Below, piece by piece: positions 1 to 8,473 of a stretch of DNA of 64,000 nucleotides; the stretch's first letter is position 1; every line of letters starts with the position of its first letter. Location of the stretch: NCBI RefSeq assembly GCF_016863015.1, contig NZ_BOOB01000049.1:44636-108635 (forward strand), read 5' to 3'. The DNA is from Microbispora amethystogenes. Its GTDB lineage: Bacteria > Actinomycetota > Actinomycetes > Streptosporangiales > Streptosporangiaceae. The position numbers were made by a program, and so were the translations under genes. The notes beneath the pieces were generated by a model. The model had not been told where the DNA came from and did no database searches. It saw only the letters and a program-made list of their open reading frames with translations.

Positions 1-2
1 AG

Positions 3-2324
3 GTAGTCCTGCCCGGCATGGTCGTTCCCTTCGACCTGTCGGACTCGGAGGTCCGCGCGGCCATCGACGCCGCCCGGGCCGGTGGAGAGAGCACGGTCCT
101 GCTGGTGCCCCGCGTGGACGGCCGCTACGGCCCGGTGGGGGTGAGCGCCGTCGTGGAACAGGTCGGGCGGCTGCCGGGCGGCGAGCCCGCGGCCGTCGTG
201 CGCGGCGTGCACCGCATGCGCGTCGGCACCGGCACCACCGGCCCCGGCGCCGCGCTGTGGGTCGAGGCGACAGTGCTGGAGCCGGTCGCCGCGGGGCCGA
301 GAGCCGGAGAGCTGGCCAAGGAGTACAAGGCCCTGACCACCACGATCCTGCAGAAGCGGGGCGCGTGGCAGGTCGTCGACGCCGTCAACCAGATCACCGA
401 CCCCGCCGTCCTCGCCGACAGCTCGGGGTACGCCCCCTGGCTGACCATCCAGCAGAAGCTGCTGCTGCTGGAGATCGCCGACCCCGCGGAACGTCTCGAC
501 AAGCTCGTCGGCTGGGCCCGCGACCACCTCGCCGAGATGGACGTCGCGGAGACCATCCGCAAGGACGTCCAGGAGGGCATGGAGAAGCAGCAGCGCGAGT
601 TCCTGCTGCGCCAGCAGCTCGCCGCCGTACGAAAGGAGCTGGGCGAGCTGAGCGGCGACCCCTCCGACGAGGAGGAGGACTACCGGGCCCGCATCGAGGC
701 CGCCGGCCTGCCCGAGAAGGTCAGGGAGGCGGCGCTCAAGGAGGTCGCCAAGCTGGAGCGGACCTCCGACCAGTCGCCCGAGACCGGCTGGATCCGCACC
801 TGGCTCGACACGGTGCTGGACGTCCCGTGGAACGTCCACACGACCGACTCCTACGACATCGCGGGCGCCCGCGCGGTGCTCGACGCCGACCACACCGGCC
901 TCGACGACGTGAAGGACCGCATCGTGGAGTACCTCGCGGTCCGCAAGCGCCGGGCCGACCAGGGGCTCGGCGTGGTCGGCGGGCGCCGCAGCGGCGCCGT
1001 GCTCGCGCTGGCCGGCCCTCCCGGAGTCGGCAAGACCTCGCTCGGCGAGTCGGTCGCCCGCGCCATGGGGCGGAAGTTCGTCCGGGTCGCGCTGGGCGGC
1101 GTCCGCGACGAGGCGGAGATCCGCGGCCACCGGCGCACGTACGTCGGGGCGCTGCCGGGCCGCATCGTCCGGGCGATCCGCGAGGCGGGCTCGATGAACC
1201 CCGTCGTGCTGCTCGACGAGATCGACAAGGTCGGCGCGGACTACCGGGGCGATCCCACGGCGGCGCTGCTGGAGGTGCTCGACCCGGCGCAGAACCACAC
1301 CTTCCGCGACCACTACCTGGAGGTCGAGCTCGACCTCAGCGACGTGCTGTTCCTCGCGACGGCCAATGTCCTGGAGCAGGTGCCCGGGCCGCTGCTCGAC
1401 CGGATGGAGCTCGTCACGCTGGACGGCTACACCGAGGACGAGAAGGTCGCCATCGCCCGCGACCACCTGCTGCCGCGTCAGCTGGAGAAGGCGGGCCTCA
1501 CCTCCGCCGACGTGACGGTCGAGGAGGCGGCGCTGCGCCGCCTGGCGGGCGAGTACACCCGCGAGGCCGGCGTCCGCTCGCTGGAGCGGTCGATCGCCCG
1601 CGTCCTGCGCCGGGTGACGGCGAAGGTCGCCCTCGGCGAGACGGAGCTGCCGGTGACGGTCGCCCCCGGCGACCTGGTCGCCTACCTGGGCCGGCCGCGG
1701 CACGTGCCCGAGTCGTCCCTGCCGGAGGCCCGCCAGCGTACGGCGGTGCCGGGCGTGGCCACGGGCCTCGCGGTGACCGGCGCGGGCGGCGACGTCCTCT
1801 ACGTCGAGGCGTCGCTGGCCGACCCGGAGACCGGGGCGACCGGCGTCACGCTCACCGGGCAGCTCGGCGACGTGATGAAGGAGTCGGCGCAGATCGCGCT
1901 GTCCTTCCTGCGGTCGCGCGGCGCGGAGCTGGAGCTGCCGGTCGGGTCGCTCCGGGACCGGTCGGTGCACATCCACGTGCCCGCGGGCGCGGTCCCGAAG
2001 GACGGCCCGTCGGCGGGCGTCACGATGACCACGGCCCTGGCCTCCCTGCTGTCGGGCCGTCCGGTCCGCGGCGACGTGGCGATGACCGGTGAGGTGTCCC
2101 TGACCGGCCGGGTGCTGCCGATCGGCGGGGTCAAGCAGAAGCTGCTGGCCGCCCACCGGGCCGGGGTCACCACCGTGCTCATCCCCGCGCGCAACGAGCC
2201 CGACCTGGACGATGTGCCGGCCGAGGTGCTGGCCGACCTCACCGTCCACGCGGTGAGCGACGTCCGTGAGGTCCTCGACCTGGCGCTGACCCCCGCGACG
2301 GTCACGCGGCAGGCCGTCGCCTAA
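3..2324 (+). CDS. lon: ATP-dependent Lon protease (5' end outside window)
   Basis: Cytosolic AAA+ serine protease that unfolds and degrades damaged or regulatory proteins. The reading frame is open from base 3 (VVLPG ahead of the first Met at 18), matching the usual Lon N-terminus, so the true start lies upstream of the window. Counting from the Met at 18: N-terminal substrate-binding domain and coiled coil to about residue 280, Walker A GPPGVGKT at about 333-340, Walker B VVLLDEIDK near 397, sensor and lid regions, then the protease domain with the Ser-Lys dyad (KDGPSAGV, S665; GGVKQK, second Lys at about 708). Full family length at the C-terminus. A perfect palindrome follows the stop. No disrupted motifs are seen. 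Confidence 0.97.
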   Translation, partial: VVLPGMVVPFDLSDSEVRAAIDAARAGGESTVLLVPRVDGRYGPVGVSAVVEQVGRLPGGEPAAVVRGVHRMRVGTGTTGPGAALWVEATVLEPVAAGPRAGELAKEYKALTTTILQKRGAWQVVDAVNQITDPAVLADSSGYAPWLTIQQKLLLLEIADPAERLDKLVGWARDHLAEMDVAETIRKDVQEGMEKQQREFLLRQQLAAVRKELGELSGDPSDEEEDYRARIEAAGLPEKVREAALKEVAKLERTSDQSPETGWIRTWLDTVLDVPWNVHTTDSYDIAGARAVLDADHTGLDDVKDRIVEYLAVRKRRADQGLGVVGGRRSGAVLALAGPPGVGKTSLGESVARAMGRKFVRVALGGVRDEAEIRGHRRTYVGALPGRIVRAIREAGSMNPVVLLDEIDKVGADYRGDPTAALLEVLDPAQNHTFRDHYLEVELDLSDVLFLATANVLEQVPGPLLDRMELVTLDGYTEDEKVAIARDHLLPRQLEKAGLTSADVTVEEAALRRLAGEYTREAGVRSLERSIARVLRRVTAKVALGETELPVTVAPGDLVAYLGRPRHVPESSLPEARQRTAVPGVATGLAVTGAGGDVLYVEASLADPETGATGVTLTGQLGDVMKESAQIALSFLRSRGAELELPVGSLRDRSVHIHVPAGAVPKDGPSAGVTMTTALASLLSGRPVRGDVAMTGEVSLTGRVLPIGGVKQKLLAAHRAGVTTVLIPARNEPDLDDVPAEVLADLTVHAVSDVREVLDLALTPATVTRQAVA

Positions 2325-2337
2325 CCGACATAAATGG

Positions 2338-2371
2338 ACGAATCATCCGGTCGCTTGACCGGATGATTCGT
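2338..2371. promoter_or_regulatory. 15-bp perfect inverted repeat between lon and fic
   Basis: Arms ACGAATCATCCGGTC (2338-2352) and its complement (2357-2371) around a 4-base loop. As RNA this would be a stable hairpin just after lon (terminator), although no T-run follows. As DNA it overlaps a possible fic promoter: TTGACC at 2355-2360, 17-base spacer, TCTCAT at 2378-2383, only six bases before the fic ATG at 2390. It could therefore be an operator. The sequence alone does not decide between the two. Confidence 0.6.
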
Positions 2372-2389
2372 TCGTGCTCTCATGGCCCC

Positions 2390-3529
2390 ATGTTGTACGG
2401 CACACCGGCGCTGGAGGCCGAGGACGAGAAGGTGCTCGCCGAGATCGAGGAGATGCGGCGCGACCTGAAATACCGGCTGGCCGAGGCGCACCGCTGGGAC
2501 GGCCTGCTGCGGCGGCAGCTGCAGGCGCGGGCGATCCAGGGGTCGAACTCCATCGAGGGCTACCACGCCAGCGTCGAGGACATCGAGTCGATCATGTCGG
2601 GGGAGGACCCCCTGGAGACCCCGGCGGCCGTCGCCCGTGAAATCTCCGGATACCAGCAGGCGCTCACCTACATCGGCACCCTCTCGCGGGCGTGGGCCTT
2701 CCGCTACGACGCCGGCCTGCTGCACGCGCTGAACTTCATGATGATCGGCCACCACATGAACAAGGCCCCGGGCACGGTCCGGCCCGGCGGCATCTACGTG
2801 CGGAACTCGGCCTCGGGCGAGGTGGTCTACGAGGGCCCGGACCACGAGCAGGTGCCCGGCCTGCTCGCGGAGCTGGTCGAGTGGCTCAACGAGGGCGATC
2901 CCGGCGCCGCCGGCTACGTGCGCGCCGCGATGGCCCACCTCAACCTCGTCAAGATCCACCCGTGGCGGGACGGCAACGGGCGCGGGTCGCGGGCGCTGCA
3001 GACGCTCGTGCTCGGCCGCGACCAGATCACCACGCCGGAGTTCGCCTCGATCGAGGAGTGGCTGGGCGAGGGCCGCACCACCTACGAGTACTACGACGTG
3101 CTCGGCCTGGTCGGGCGCAGCCGGTGGAGCCCGCACGGGGACACTCTTCCGTGGGTGCGGTTCGTCCTGCGCTGCCACCACATGCAGGCCCAGCGGGTGG
3201 GGCGTCGGCTCGCGGAGGCCGGCGAGGTGTGGATGCTGCTGGAGGAGCGGACCGGGGAGCAGGGCCTGAACCCGCGCACGGTCTCGGCGCTCTACCAGGT
3301 GTTCGTCTCCCGGCGGCTGCGCCGCGGCATGTACCAGGCCGACGAGGGGCTGAGCCAGGGCCAGGCCGCCCGCGACCTGCGCGAGCTGACGGCCACCGGA
3401 TGGCTCCAGCCGTACGGCGAGACGAAGGGCCGCTTCTACGCCCCGGGGCCGAGGATGACGGAGATCAAGGCCGCGTTCGCCGAGCGGGTCACGCCGCTGC
3501 GCGACCCCTACCGCACACTGGAGGGCTGA
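2390..3529 (+). CDS. Fic/DOC-domain protein (probable AMP transferase)
   Basis: Fic proteins usually transfer AMP (or another nucleotide group) to hydroxyl side chains of target proteins. The core motif HPWRDGNGR is at residues 190-198, a close match to the consensus HPFxxGNGR with the catalytic His retained. An N-terminal S52-N-S-I-E56-G matches the (S/T)xxxE(G/N) inhibitory helix, so this looks like a class II, self-inhibited Fic protein. A C-terminal winged-helix-like segment (about 290-360) is usual for this family. Start chosen at 2390 because an upstream in-frame start would fall inside the palindrome at 2338-2371. There is no Shine-Dalgarno sequence before 2390, so the mRNA may be leaderless. 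It stands alone with no visible antitoxin partner. Target unknown. Confidence 0.85.
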   Translation: MLYGTPALEAEDEKVLAEIEEMRRDLKYRLAEAHRWDGLLRRQLQARAIQGSNSIEGYHASVEDIESIMSGEDPLETPAAVAREISGYQQALTYIGTLSRAWAFRYDAGLLHALNFMMIGHHMNKAPGTVRPGGIYVRNSASGEVVYEGPDHEQVPGLLAELVEWLNEGDPGAAGYVRAAMAHLNLVKIHPWRDGNGRGSRALQTLVLGRDQITTPEFASIEEWLGEGRTTYEYYDVLGLVGRSRWSPHGDTLPWVRFVLRCHHMQAQRVGRRLAEAGEVWMLLEERTGEQGLNPRTVSALYQVFVSRRLRRGMYQADEGLSQGQAARDLRELTATGWLQPYGETKGRFYAPGPRMTEIKAAFAERVTPLRDPYRTLEG

Positions 3530-3589
3530 GCGGACGCCATCGGGAACTCGCGCCTACCGCACCGGTGGCGGAGCGAGTAGCTTTCGGTC

Positions 3590-5125
3590 ATGCACCCTGG
3601 GGCGATCGCGGCGGTGACGCCGGACAAGCCGGCGGTGATCATGGCTGGCTCCGGCCGTGTGATCACCTACCGGGAGCTCGACGAGGAGTCCAACCGTCTC
3701 GCGCACCTGCTGCGGGCCGCCGGCCTGCGTTCCGGCGACCACGTCGCCTTCATGCTGGAGAACCACCCGCTCTTCCTGGTGATCGCGTGGGCCGCGCACC
3801 GCTCCGGGCTGTACTACACGGCGATCAACTCCCACCTCCAGGCGGACGAACTGTCGTACATCGTCGACAACTGCGGGGCACGGGTCTTCATCTCCTCGGC
3901 GCGGCTCGCCGAGGTCGCGAGCGCCGTCACCGAGGCCACGCCCCGCGTCGAGATGCGGCTCATGCTCGACGGCGTCGCCCCGGGCTTCACGTCGTACGAG
4001 GAGGCCGTGGCCGGGCAGCCCACGACGCCGGTCGAGGACGAGTGCCAGGGCATCGACATGCTCTACTCCTCCGGCACCACCGGCCGGCCCAAGGGGGTGA
4101 AACCGCCGCTCAGCCTGGCGCCGCTGGACGCTCCCGGGGTCCTGTTCCGGCTGATCGGGCACATGTTCGCGCCGGCGGCGGACAGCGTGTACCTCTCGCC
4201 CGCGCCGCTCTACCACGCCGCCCCGCTGCGCTACTGCCTGACCTTCCTGCGCCTCGGCGCGACCGTCGTCGTGATGGAGCGGTTCGACCCGGAGGAGGCG
4301 CTGGCGCTCGTCGAGCGGCACCGGGTCACCCACGCCCAGTGGGTGCCCACCATGTTCGTCAAGATGCTCAAGCTGCCGCCGGAGGCGCGCGAGCGCCACG
4401 ACCTGTCGTCGCTGCGCTGCGCCGTCCACTCCGCCGCGCCCTGCCCCGTCGAGGTCAAGGAACGGATGATGGAGTGGTGGGGCCCGATCATCCACGAGTA
4501 CTACGCGGGCACGGAGGGCAACTGCTTCGTGTACGCCTCGCCGGAGGACTGGCTCGCCCACCGGGGCACGGTCGGCCGCCCGCTGCTCGGGGTCGTCCAC
4601 GTCTGCGACGAGGACGGCGGCGAACTGCCGGTGGGTGAGCGCGGCATCGTCTACTTCTCCGAGGGGCCGCGGTTCGAGTACCACGGCGACCCGGAGAAGA
4701 CCGCGTCGGCGCGGGACCCCCAAGGCCGCGGCTGGACCACGCTGGGAGACATCGGATACGTGGACGAGGACGGGTTCCTCTACCTCACCGACCGGCGCTC
4801 GTACATGATCATCTCTGGCGGTGTGAACATCTACCCGCAGGAGGCGGAGAACGTGCTGGCGGTGCACCCCAAGGTGGCCGACGTGGCCGTCTTCGGGGTG
4901 CCGGACCCGGAGATGGGCGAGCAGGTCAAGGCCGTCGTGCAGCCGCTCGACCCGGCGGAGGCCGGTCCCGCTCTGGAGGCGGAGCTCATCGCCTACTGCC
5001 GGGAGCGCCTGGCGCACTACAAGTGCCCGAAGTCGGTCGACTTCCGCGACGAACTCCCCCGCCACGCCAGCGGCAAGCTGTACAAGCGGCTGCTCAGGGA
5101 CGAATACCGGCAGCGTACGGCCTGA
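3590..5125 (+). CDS. Acyl-CoA synthetase (FadD-like, AMP-binding)
   Basis: ANL-superfamily adenylate-forming enzyme of 511 residues, expected to activate a carboxylic (probably fatty) acid as acyl-AMP and transfer it to CoA. The P-loop motif YSSGTTGRPKG lies at about residues 160-170, the EYYAGTEG motif near 305, the D-R hinge segment (LTDRRSYMIISGG) near 405, and the catalytic Lys in HASGKLYKR near the C-terminus. No carrier domain is attached. It is monocistronic, 60 bases after fic, and there is no neighbour that indicates the substrate. The gap 5126-5282 upstream of the next gene is AT-richer and probably holds that gene's promoter. Confidence 0.88.
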   Translation: MHPGAIAAVTPDKPAVIMAGSGRVITYRELDEESNRLAHLLRAAGLRSGDHVAFMLENHPLFLVIAWAAHRSGLYYTAINSHLQADELSYIVDNCGARVFISSARLAEVASAVTEATPRVEMRLMLDGVAPGFTSYEEAVAGQPTTPVEDECQGIDMLYSSGTTGRPKGVKPPLSLAPLDAPGVLFRLIGHMFAPAADSVYLSPAPLYHAAPLRYCLTFLRLGATVVVMERFDPEEALALVERHRVTHAQWVPTMFVKMLKLPPEARERHDLSSLRCAVHSAAPCPVEVKERMMEWWGPIIHEYYAGTEGNCFVYASPEDWLAHRGTVGRPLLGVVHVCDEDGGELPVGERGIVYFSEGPRFEYHGDPEKTASARDPQGRGWTTLGDIGYVDEDGFLYLTDRRSYMIISGGVNIYPQEAENVLAVHPKVADVAVFGVPDPEMGEQVKAVVQPLDPAEAGPALEAELIAYCRERLAHYKCPKSVDFRDELPRHASGKLYKRLLRDEYRQRTA

Positions 5126-5282
5126 GCCGTGAGCATCGGGCGGCCTCGCATAAAGTACGCGTAGGGCGCTTGGGGGAGCCTGCAGCTGATCGCTTAGCGT
5201 GACCTTATCGCCGATGCGCCATCGTATTACCTGTACCGGCGGAGAGCCGGGATAACCGGCGGATCCATTGAGGGGGATGGCG

Positions 5283-6590
5283 ATGAGCTCACCTGAGCAC
5301 GTTCCCGGCAACGAGAACACCGATGTGCTCCCCGGCCACGGCTGGAGCCAGTTCGGCAGCACTCCGCCGCAGCACGGGCAGTACACCGGGGCCTACCAGT
5401 CGTACGGCTCGTACGGCGGCGGTCCTTATGACACGGCGCAGTTCCCGGCGCCTCCGGTGCGGAAGGGCACGTTGACCGCTCGCCAGAAGGCGGGCGCGGG
5501 TCTCGCTCTCGTGGCCGTGGCGCTGGGCGGCGGGGTCACCGGGGCCCTCGTCGCCAACAGTGTGAACGGCGACCGGCCGGTGATCGCGAGCCCGGTGGTC
5601 AGGGGGGTCTCCAACCCCTCCGGCAACACCATCGCGGCGGTGGCCAAGGCGATCATGCCCTCGGTCGTGTCGATCGAGGTGAAGACCAACGCGGGCGGGG
5701 GCGAGGGTTCCGGCGTCATCCTGTCCGCCGACGGCCTGATCCTGACCAACAACCACGTGGTGACGGCCGGCGGCGCGGGCGGCGGCACGGTGCGGGTCAA
5801 GTTCAGCGACGGCAAGACGGCGGACGCCGTCGTCAAGGGCACCGACCCCACCACCGACCTCGCGGTCATCCAGGCGCAGGGCGTCTCCGGGCTCACCCCC
5901 GCCTCGCTCGGCGACAGCGACAAGCTCCAGGTCGGCGACGCGGTGCTCGCGATCGGCAGCCCCCTCGGTCTGGAGGGTTCGGTCACCTCCGGCATCGTGA
6001 GCGCGCTCGACCGCACCCTGACCGAGAGCCCGGAGGAGCAGCAGCAGCCGCAGCTCCCCTGGGGAATGGGACAGCAGGAACCGCAGCAGCAGAGCCAGGG
6101 CACCACGATCGGCGGCATGATCCAGACGGACGCCGCCATCAACCCCGGCAACTCGGGCGGCGCGCTGGTCAACGCGGCCGGCGAGGTCGTCGGCGTCAAC
6201 ACCGCGATCGCCACCTCGGGCTCCAGTTCCGGCAACATCGGCGTCGGCTTCGCGATCCCCATCAACACCGCGAAGCTGGTCTCCGAGCAGCTGATCAAGA
6301 CGGGCAAGGCGACCCACGCGTTCTTCGGCGTGAGCGTGGCCGACTCGGTCGGCGGCGCGCCCGGCGCGGTGGTCAGCTCGATCACGGCGGGCAGCCCCGC
6401 GGAGAAGGCCGGCCTCAAGGAGGGCGACCTGATCACCAAGATCAACGACAAGATGGTGGACAGCGCGGAGGCGCTCGTCGGCGTCATCCGCAGCTCCCGC
6501 CCCGGCGACAAGGTGACCGTCACCTTCACCCGCGACGGCAAGGAGAGCACCATCACCACCGCGCTCGCCGAGCAGGCGCCGACGAACTGA
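5283..6590 (+). CDS. HtrA/DegP-type membrane serine protease with PDZ domain
   Basis: Membrane-anchored trypsin-like protease for extracytoplasmic protein quality control. Layout: Gly/Tyr/Gln-rich cytosolic N-terminus, one transmembrane helix (about residues 70-95), protease domain with the triad H158 (NNHVV), D192 (TTDLAV) and S291 (GNSGG), and a C-terminal PDZ domain (about 345-430, with ITAGSPAEKAGLKEGD). A Gln-rich loop (EEQQQPQ...GQQEPQQQSQ) sits just before the catalytic Ser region. Start placed at 5283 because AGGGGG at 5271-5276 is correctly spaced for it; the ATG at 5277 abuts that site and the TTG at 5268 lies upstream of it. Convergent with cydC across a hairpin. Confidence 0.93.
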   Translation: MSSPEHVPGNENTDVLPGHGWSQFGSTPPQHGQYTGAYQSYGSYGGGPYDTAQFPAPPVRKGTLTARQKAGAGLALVAVALGGGVTGALVANSVNGDRPVIASPVVRGVSNPSGNTIAAVAKAIMPSVVSIEVKTNAGGGEGSGVILSADGLILTNNHVVTAGGAGGGTVRVKFSDGKTADAVVKGTDPTTDLAVIQAQGVSGLTPASLGDSDKLQVGDAVLAIGSPLGLEGSVTSGIVSALDRTLTESPEEQQQPQLPWGMGQQEPQQQSQGTTIGGMIQTDAAINPGNSGGALVNAAGEVVGVNTAIATSGSSSGNIGVGFAIPINTAKLVSEQLIKTGKATHAFFGVSVADSVGGAPGAVVSSITAGSPAEKAGLKEGDLITKINDKMVDSAEALVGVIRSSRPGDKVTVTFTRDGKESTITTALAEQAPTN

Positions 6591-6605
6591 CGGCGTGCAC
6601 GATCG

Positions 6606-6642
6606 TCGCCGGCGGGCCTCCGGGGGGATGGCCCGCCGGCGA
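6606..6642. terminator. Bidirectional hairpin between htrA and cydC
   Basis: A 13-bp perfect stem (TCGCCGGCGGGCC at 6606-6618 with its complement at 6630-6642) and an 11-base loop, 15 bases after the protease stop and about 100 bases past the cydC stop. No T-run, as is common in high-GC actinobacteria. The remaining gap to 6745 shows nothing recognisable. Confidence 0.65.
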
Positions 6643-6745
6643 TCGGCGTTCCGGCGTGGCGCCAGGCCGGTGTCCTCGGCGGTCCCCACGGCGTCCCGGT
6701 GGTGGGGTGGCGTTCGGTCCTGGTGCCGCGCGCCTGTGACGGCGT

Positions 6746-8473
6746 TCAGGCGTGGCGCCGGGTCAGCGCCTCCGACTCCCACAGGTCGCGGTAGTAGCCG
6801 GGCACGCCGACGAGGTCGGCGTGGGAGCCGCGCTGGGTGACCCGGCCGCCCTCCAGCACCACGATCTCGTCGACCTGCTCCAGGCCGCGCAGCCGGTGGG
6901 TGACCAGCAGCGTGGTGCGGCCCCGGGTGGCGTCCAGCAGGTCGGCCGTCAGCAGGTCGGCCGTCTCCTCGTCCAGCGCCTCGGCCGGTTCGTCCAGCAG
7001 GAGCACGGGCGGGTCGTACAGCAGGGCCCGGGCCAGCGCGAGCCGCTGCAACTGGCCGCCGGAGACCGTGCGGCCGTCTTCGCCGAGCACCGTATCCCAC
7101 CCGGTGCGTCCCGCCCACGCGTCCAGGCGGGCCCGCCGTACGGCCGCCTCGATCTCGCCGGTCGAGGCGCGCGGCCCGGCGAGGCGCAGGTTGTCCAGGA
7201 ACGAGGCCTGGAACACGTACGGGTCCTGGGTGAGGCCGGTGACGCGGGCCCGCACGTCGTCGGACGACAGGCGGCGCACGTCCGTCCCGTTGAGGCGGAT
7301 CGTCCCCGACTGGATCTCCACCGTGCGCATCAGCGCGGACAGCAGCGTGCTCTTCCCGGCGCCGCTCGGCCCGACCACCGCGACCCGGCGGCCCGGCGTC
7401 AACGTCAGGCTCACGCCGTTCAGCGCGGGCTCGCGCCCGCCGTGCCGCACCACCAGGTCCTCCACCTCGACCGTCAGCGGCGGCTCCGGGGGCGGCGCCG
7501 GCTCGTCCGGCTCGCGGACCGCCGGGGGCGTGGCGGCCGTCTCCCGCAGCCGGCGCAGCGCCGCGAGCACCGCCGCGAACCGCTCACCCGCCGCGCCCAG
7601 CGCGAGCGCGGGCTCGAAGGCCACCAGCGAGGTCAGGGCGAGCACGGCCGTCGCGACCCGGTCCAGCCCGGCGCCCTGGGCCACCCAGACCACCGCCGCG
7701 ACCGTCAGCCCCTGGGCCAGCACGCCGATGCCGAGCGCCGCGGCGTTGATCCGGGCCTGGCCCCGCTCCAGGCGGGCGAGCCGGCTGTCGGCGTCCATCG
7801 CGGCCGACAGGGCCTCGTCCCGCGCGCCGTACGCCGCGAGGTCGGCCGCGCCGTGAACCAGGTCGGCCACCCGGGCGGCGAGGTCGGCGCGGGCCGGGGC
7901 GATCCGCGCCGACCAGCGCCGGGCGGCGGCGGCCGTGCCGGCCGGCAGGGCCAATCCGGCGGCGAGCAGGCCGGCGGCGAGCACCGGCACGGCGACCGGC
8001 AGCAGGAAGCCCGCGATCACGACGGCGGTGAGCCCGGTGACCAGGGCCGCGACGGCCGGGAGCAGGCACCGCACGAGCAGGTCCTGCACGGCGTCGGTGT
8101 CGTCCACCATGCGGCTGAGCAGGTCGGCGCCGCGCTGCGGCAGCGGCCCGGCGGGGATCAGCGCCCGGTAGAGACGTTCGCGGGTGCCCGCCTGGGCCCG
8201 CAGCGCGACGTCGTGCCCGGCCAGCCGCTCGCCGTAGCGGAAGATCCCCCGGGTGGTGGCGAACGCCCGCACCGCCACGATGGCGACCGACAGCGCCGCC
8301 AGCGGCGGCTGCTCGGCCGCCCTGGTGATCAGCCAGGCGGCCGACGCGATGAGCGCCACCCCCGCGAGGTCGGCGGCCGACCCGGCCAGCGCGGCGAGCA
8401 CAAGCCGCCGCCGCGTCCCGGCGACTGCGACCACGGAGAGCGGTGAGGGGCCGGGTGTCTTCGTGCGGCTCAT
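6746..8473 (-). CDS. cydC: ABC transporter CydC (bd-oxidase assembly)
   Basis: Half of the CydDC thiol/haem-related exporter needed to assemble cytochrome bd in the cell envelope. The 575-residue protein has an N-terminal six-helix membrane domain (about 20-310) and a C-terminal ATPase with Walker A GPSGAGKST, signature VSGGQLQRLALARAL and Walker B VLLLDEPAEALD. The start ATG at 8473 overlaps the cydD stop by four bases (ATGA), so translation is coupled. An upstream-extended reading of the same frame runs antisense to cydD and is not part of this gene. Last gene of the operon. Confidence 0.92.
   Translation of the reverse strand: MSRTKTPGPSPLSVVAVAGTRRRLVLAALAGSAADLAGVALIASAAWLITRAAEQPPLAALSVAIVAVRAFATTRGIFRYGERLAGHDVALRAQAGTRERLYRALIPAGPLPQRGADLLSRMVDDTDAVQDLLVRCLLPAVAALVTGLTAVVIAGFLLPVAVPVLAAGLLAAGLALPAGTAAAARRWSARIAPARADLAARVADLVHGAADLAAYGARDEALSAAMDADSRLARLERGQARINAAALGIGVLAQGLTVAAVVWVAQGAGLDRVATAVLALTSLVAFEPALALGAAGERFAAVLAALRRLRETAATPPAVREPDEPAPPPEPPLTVEVEDLVVRHGGREPALNGVSLTLTPGRRVAVVGPSGAGKSTLLSALMRTVEIQSGTIRLNGTDVRRLSSDDVRARVTGLTQDPYVFQASFLDNLRLAGPRASTGEIEAAVRRARLDAWAGRTGWDTVLGEDGRTVSGGQLQRLALARALLYDPPVLLLDEPAEALDEETADLLTADLLDATRGRTTLLVTHRLRGLEQVDEIVVLEGGRVTQRGSHADLVGVPGYYRDLWESEALTRRHA

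Noticed and set aside
3554..5386. 610-codon open frame on the minus strand opposite the acyl-CoA synthetase
   Set aside because: A shadow of high-GC codon bias: Arg/Val/Asp-rich translation without domains, fully antisense to a clear enzyme.
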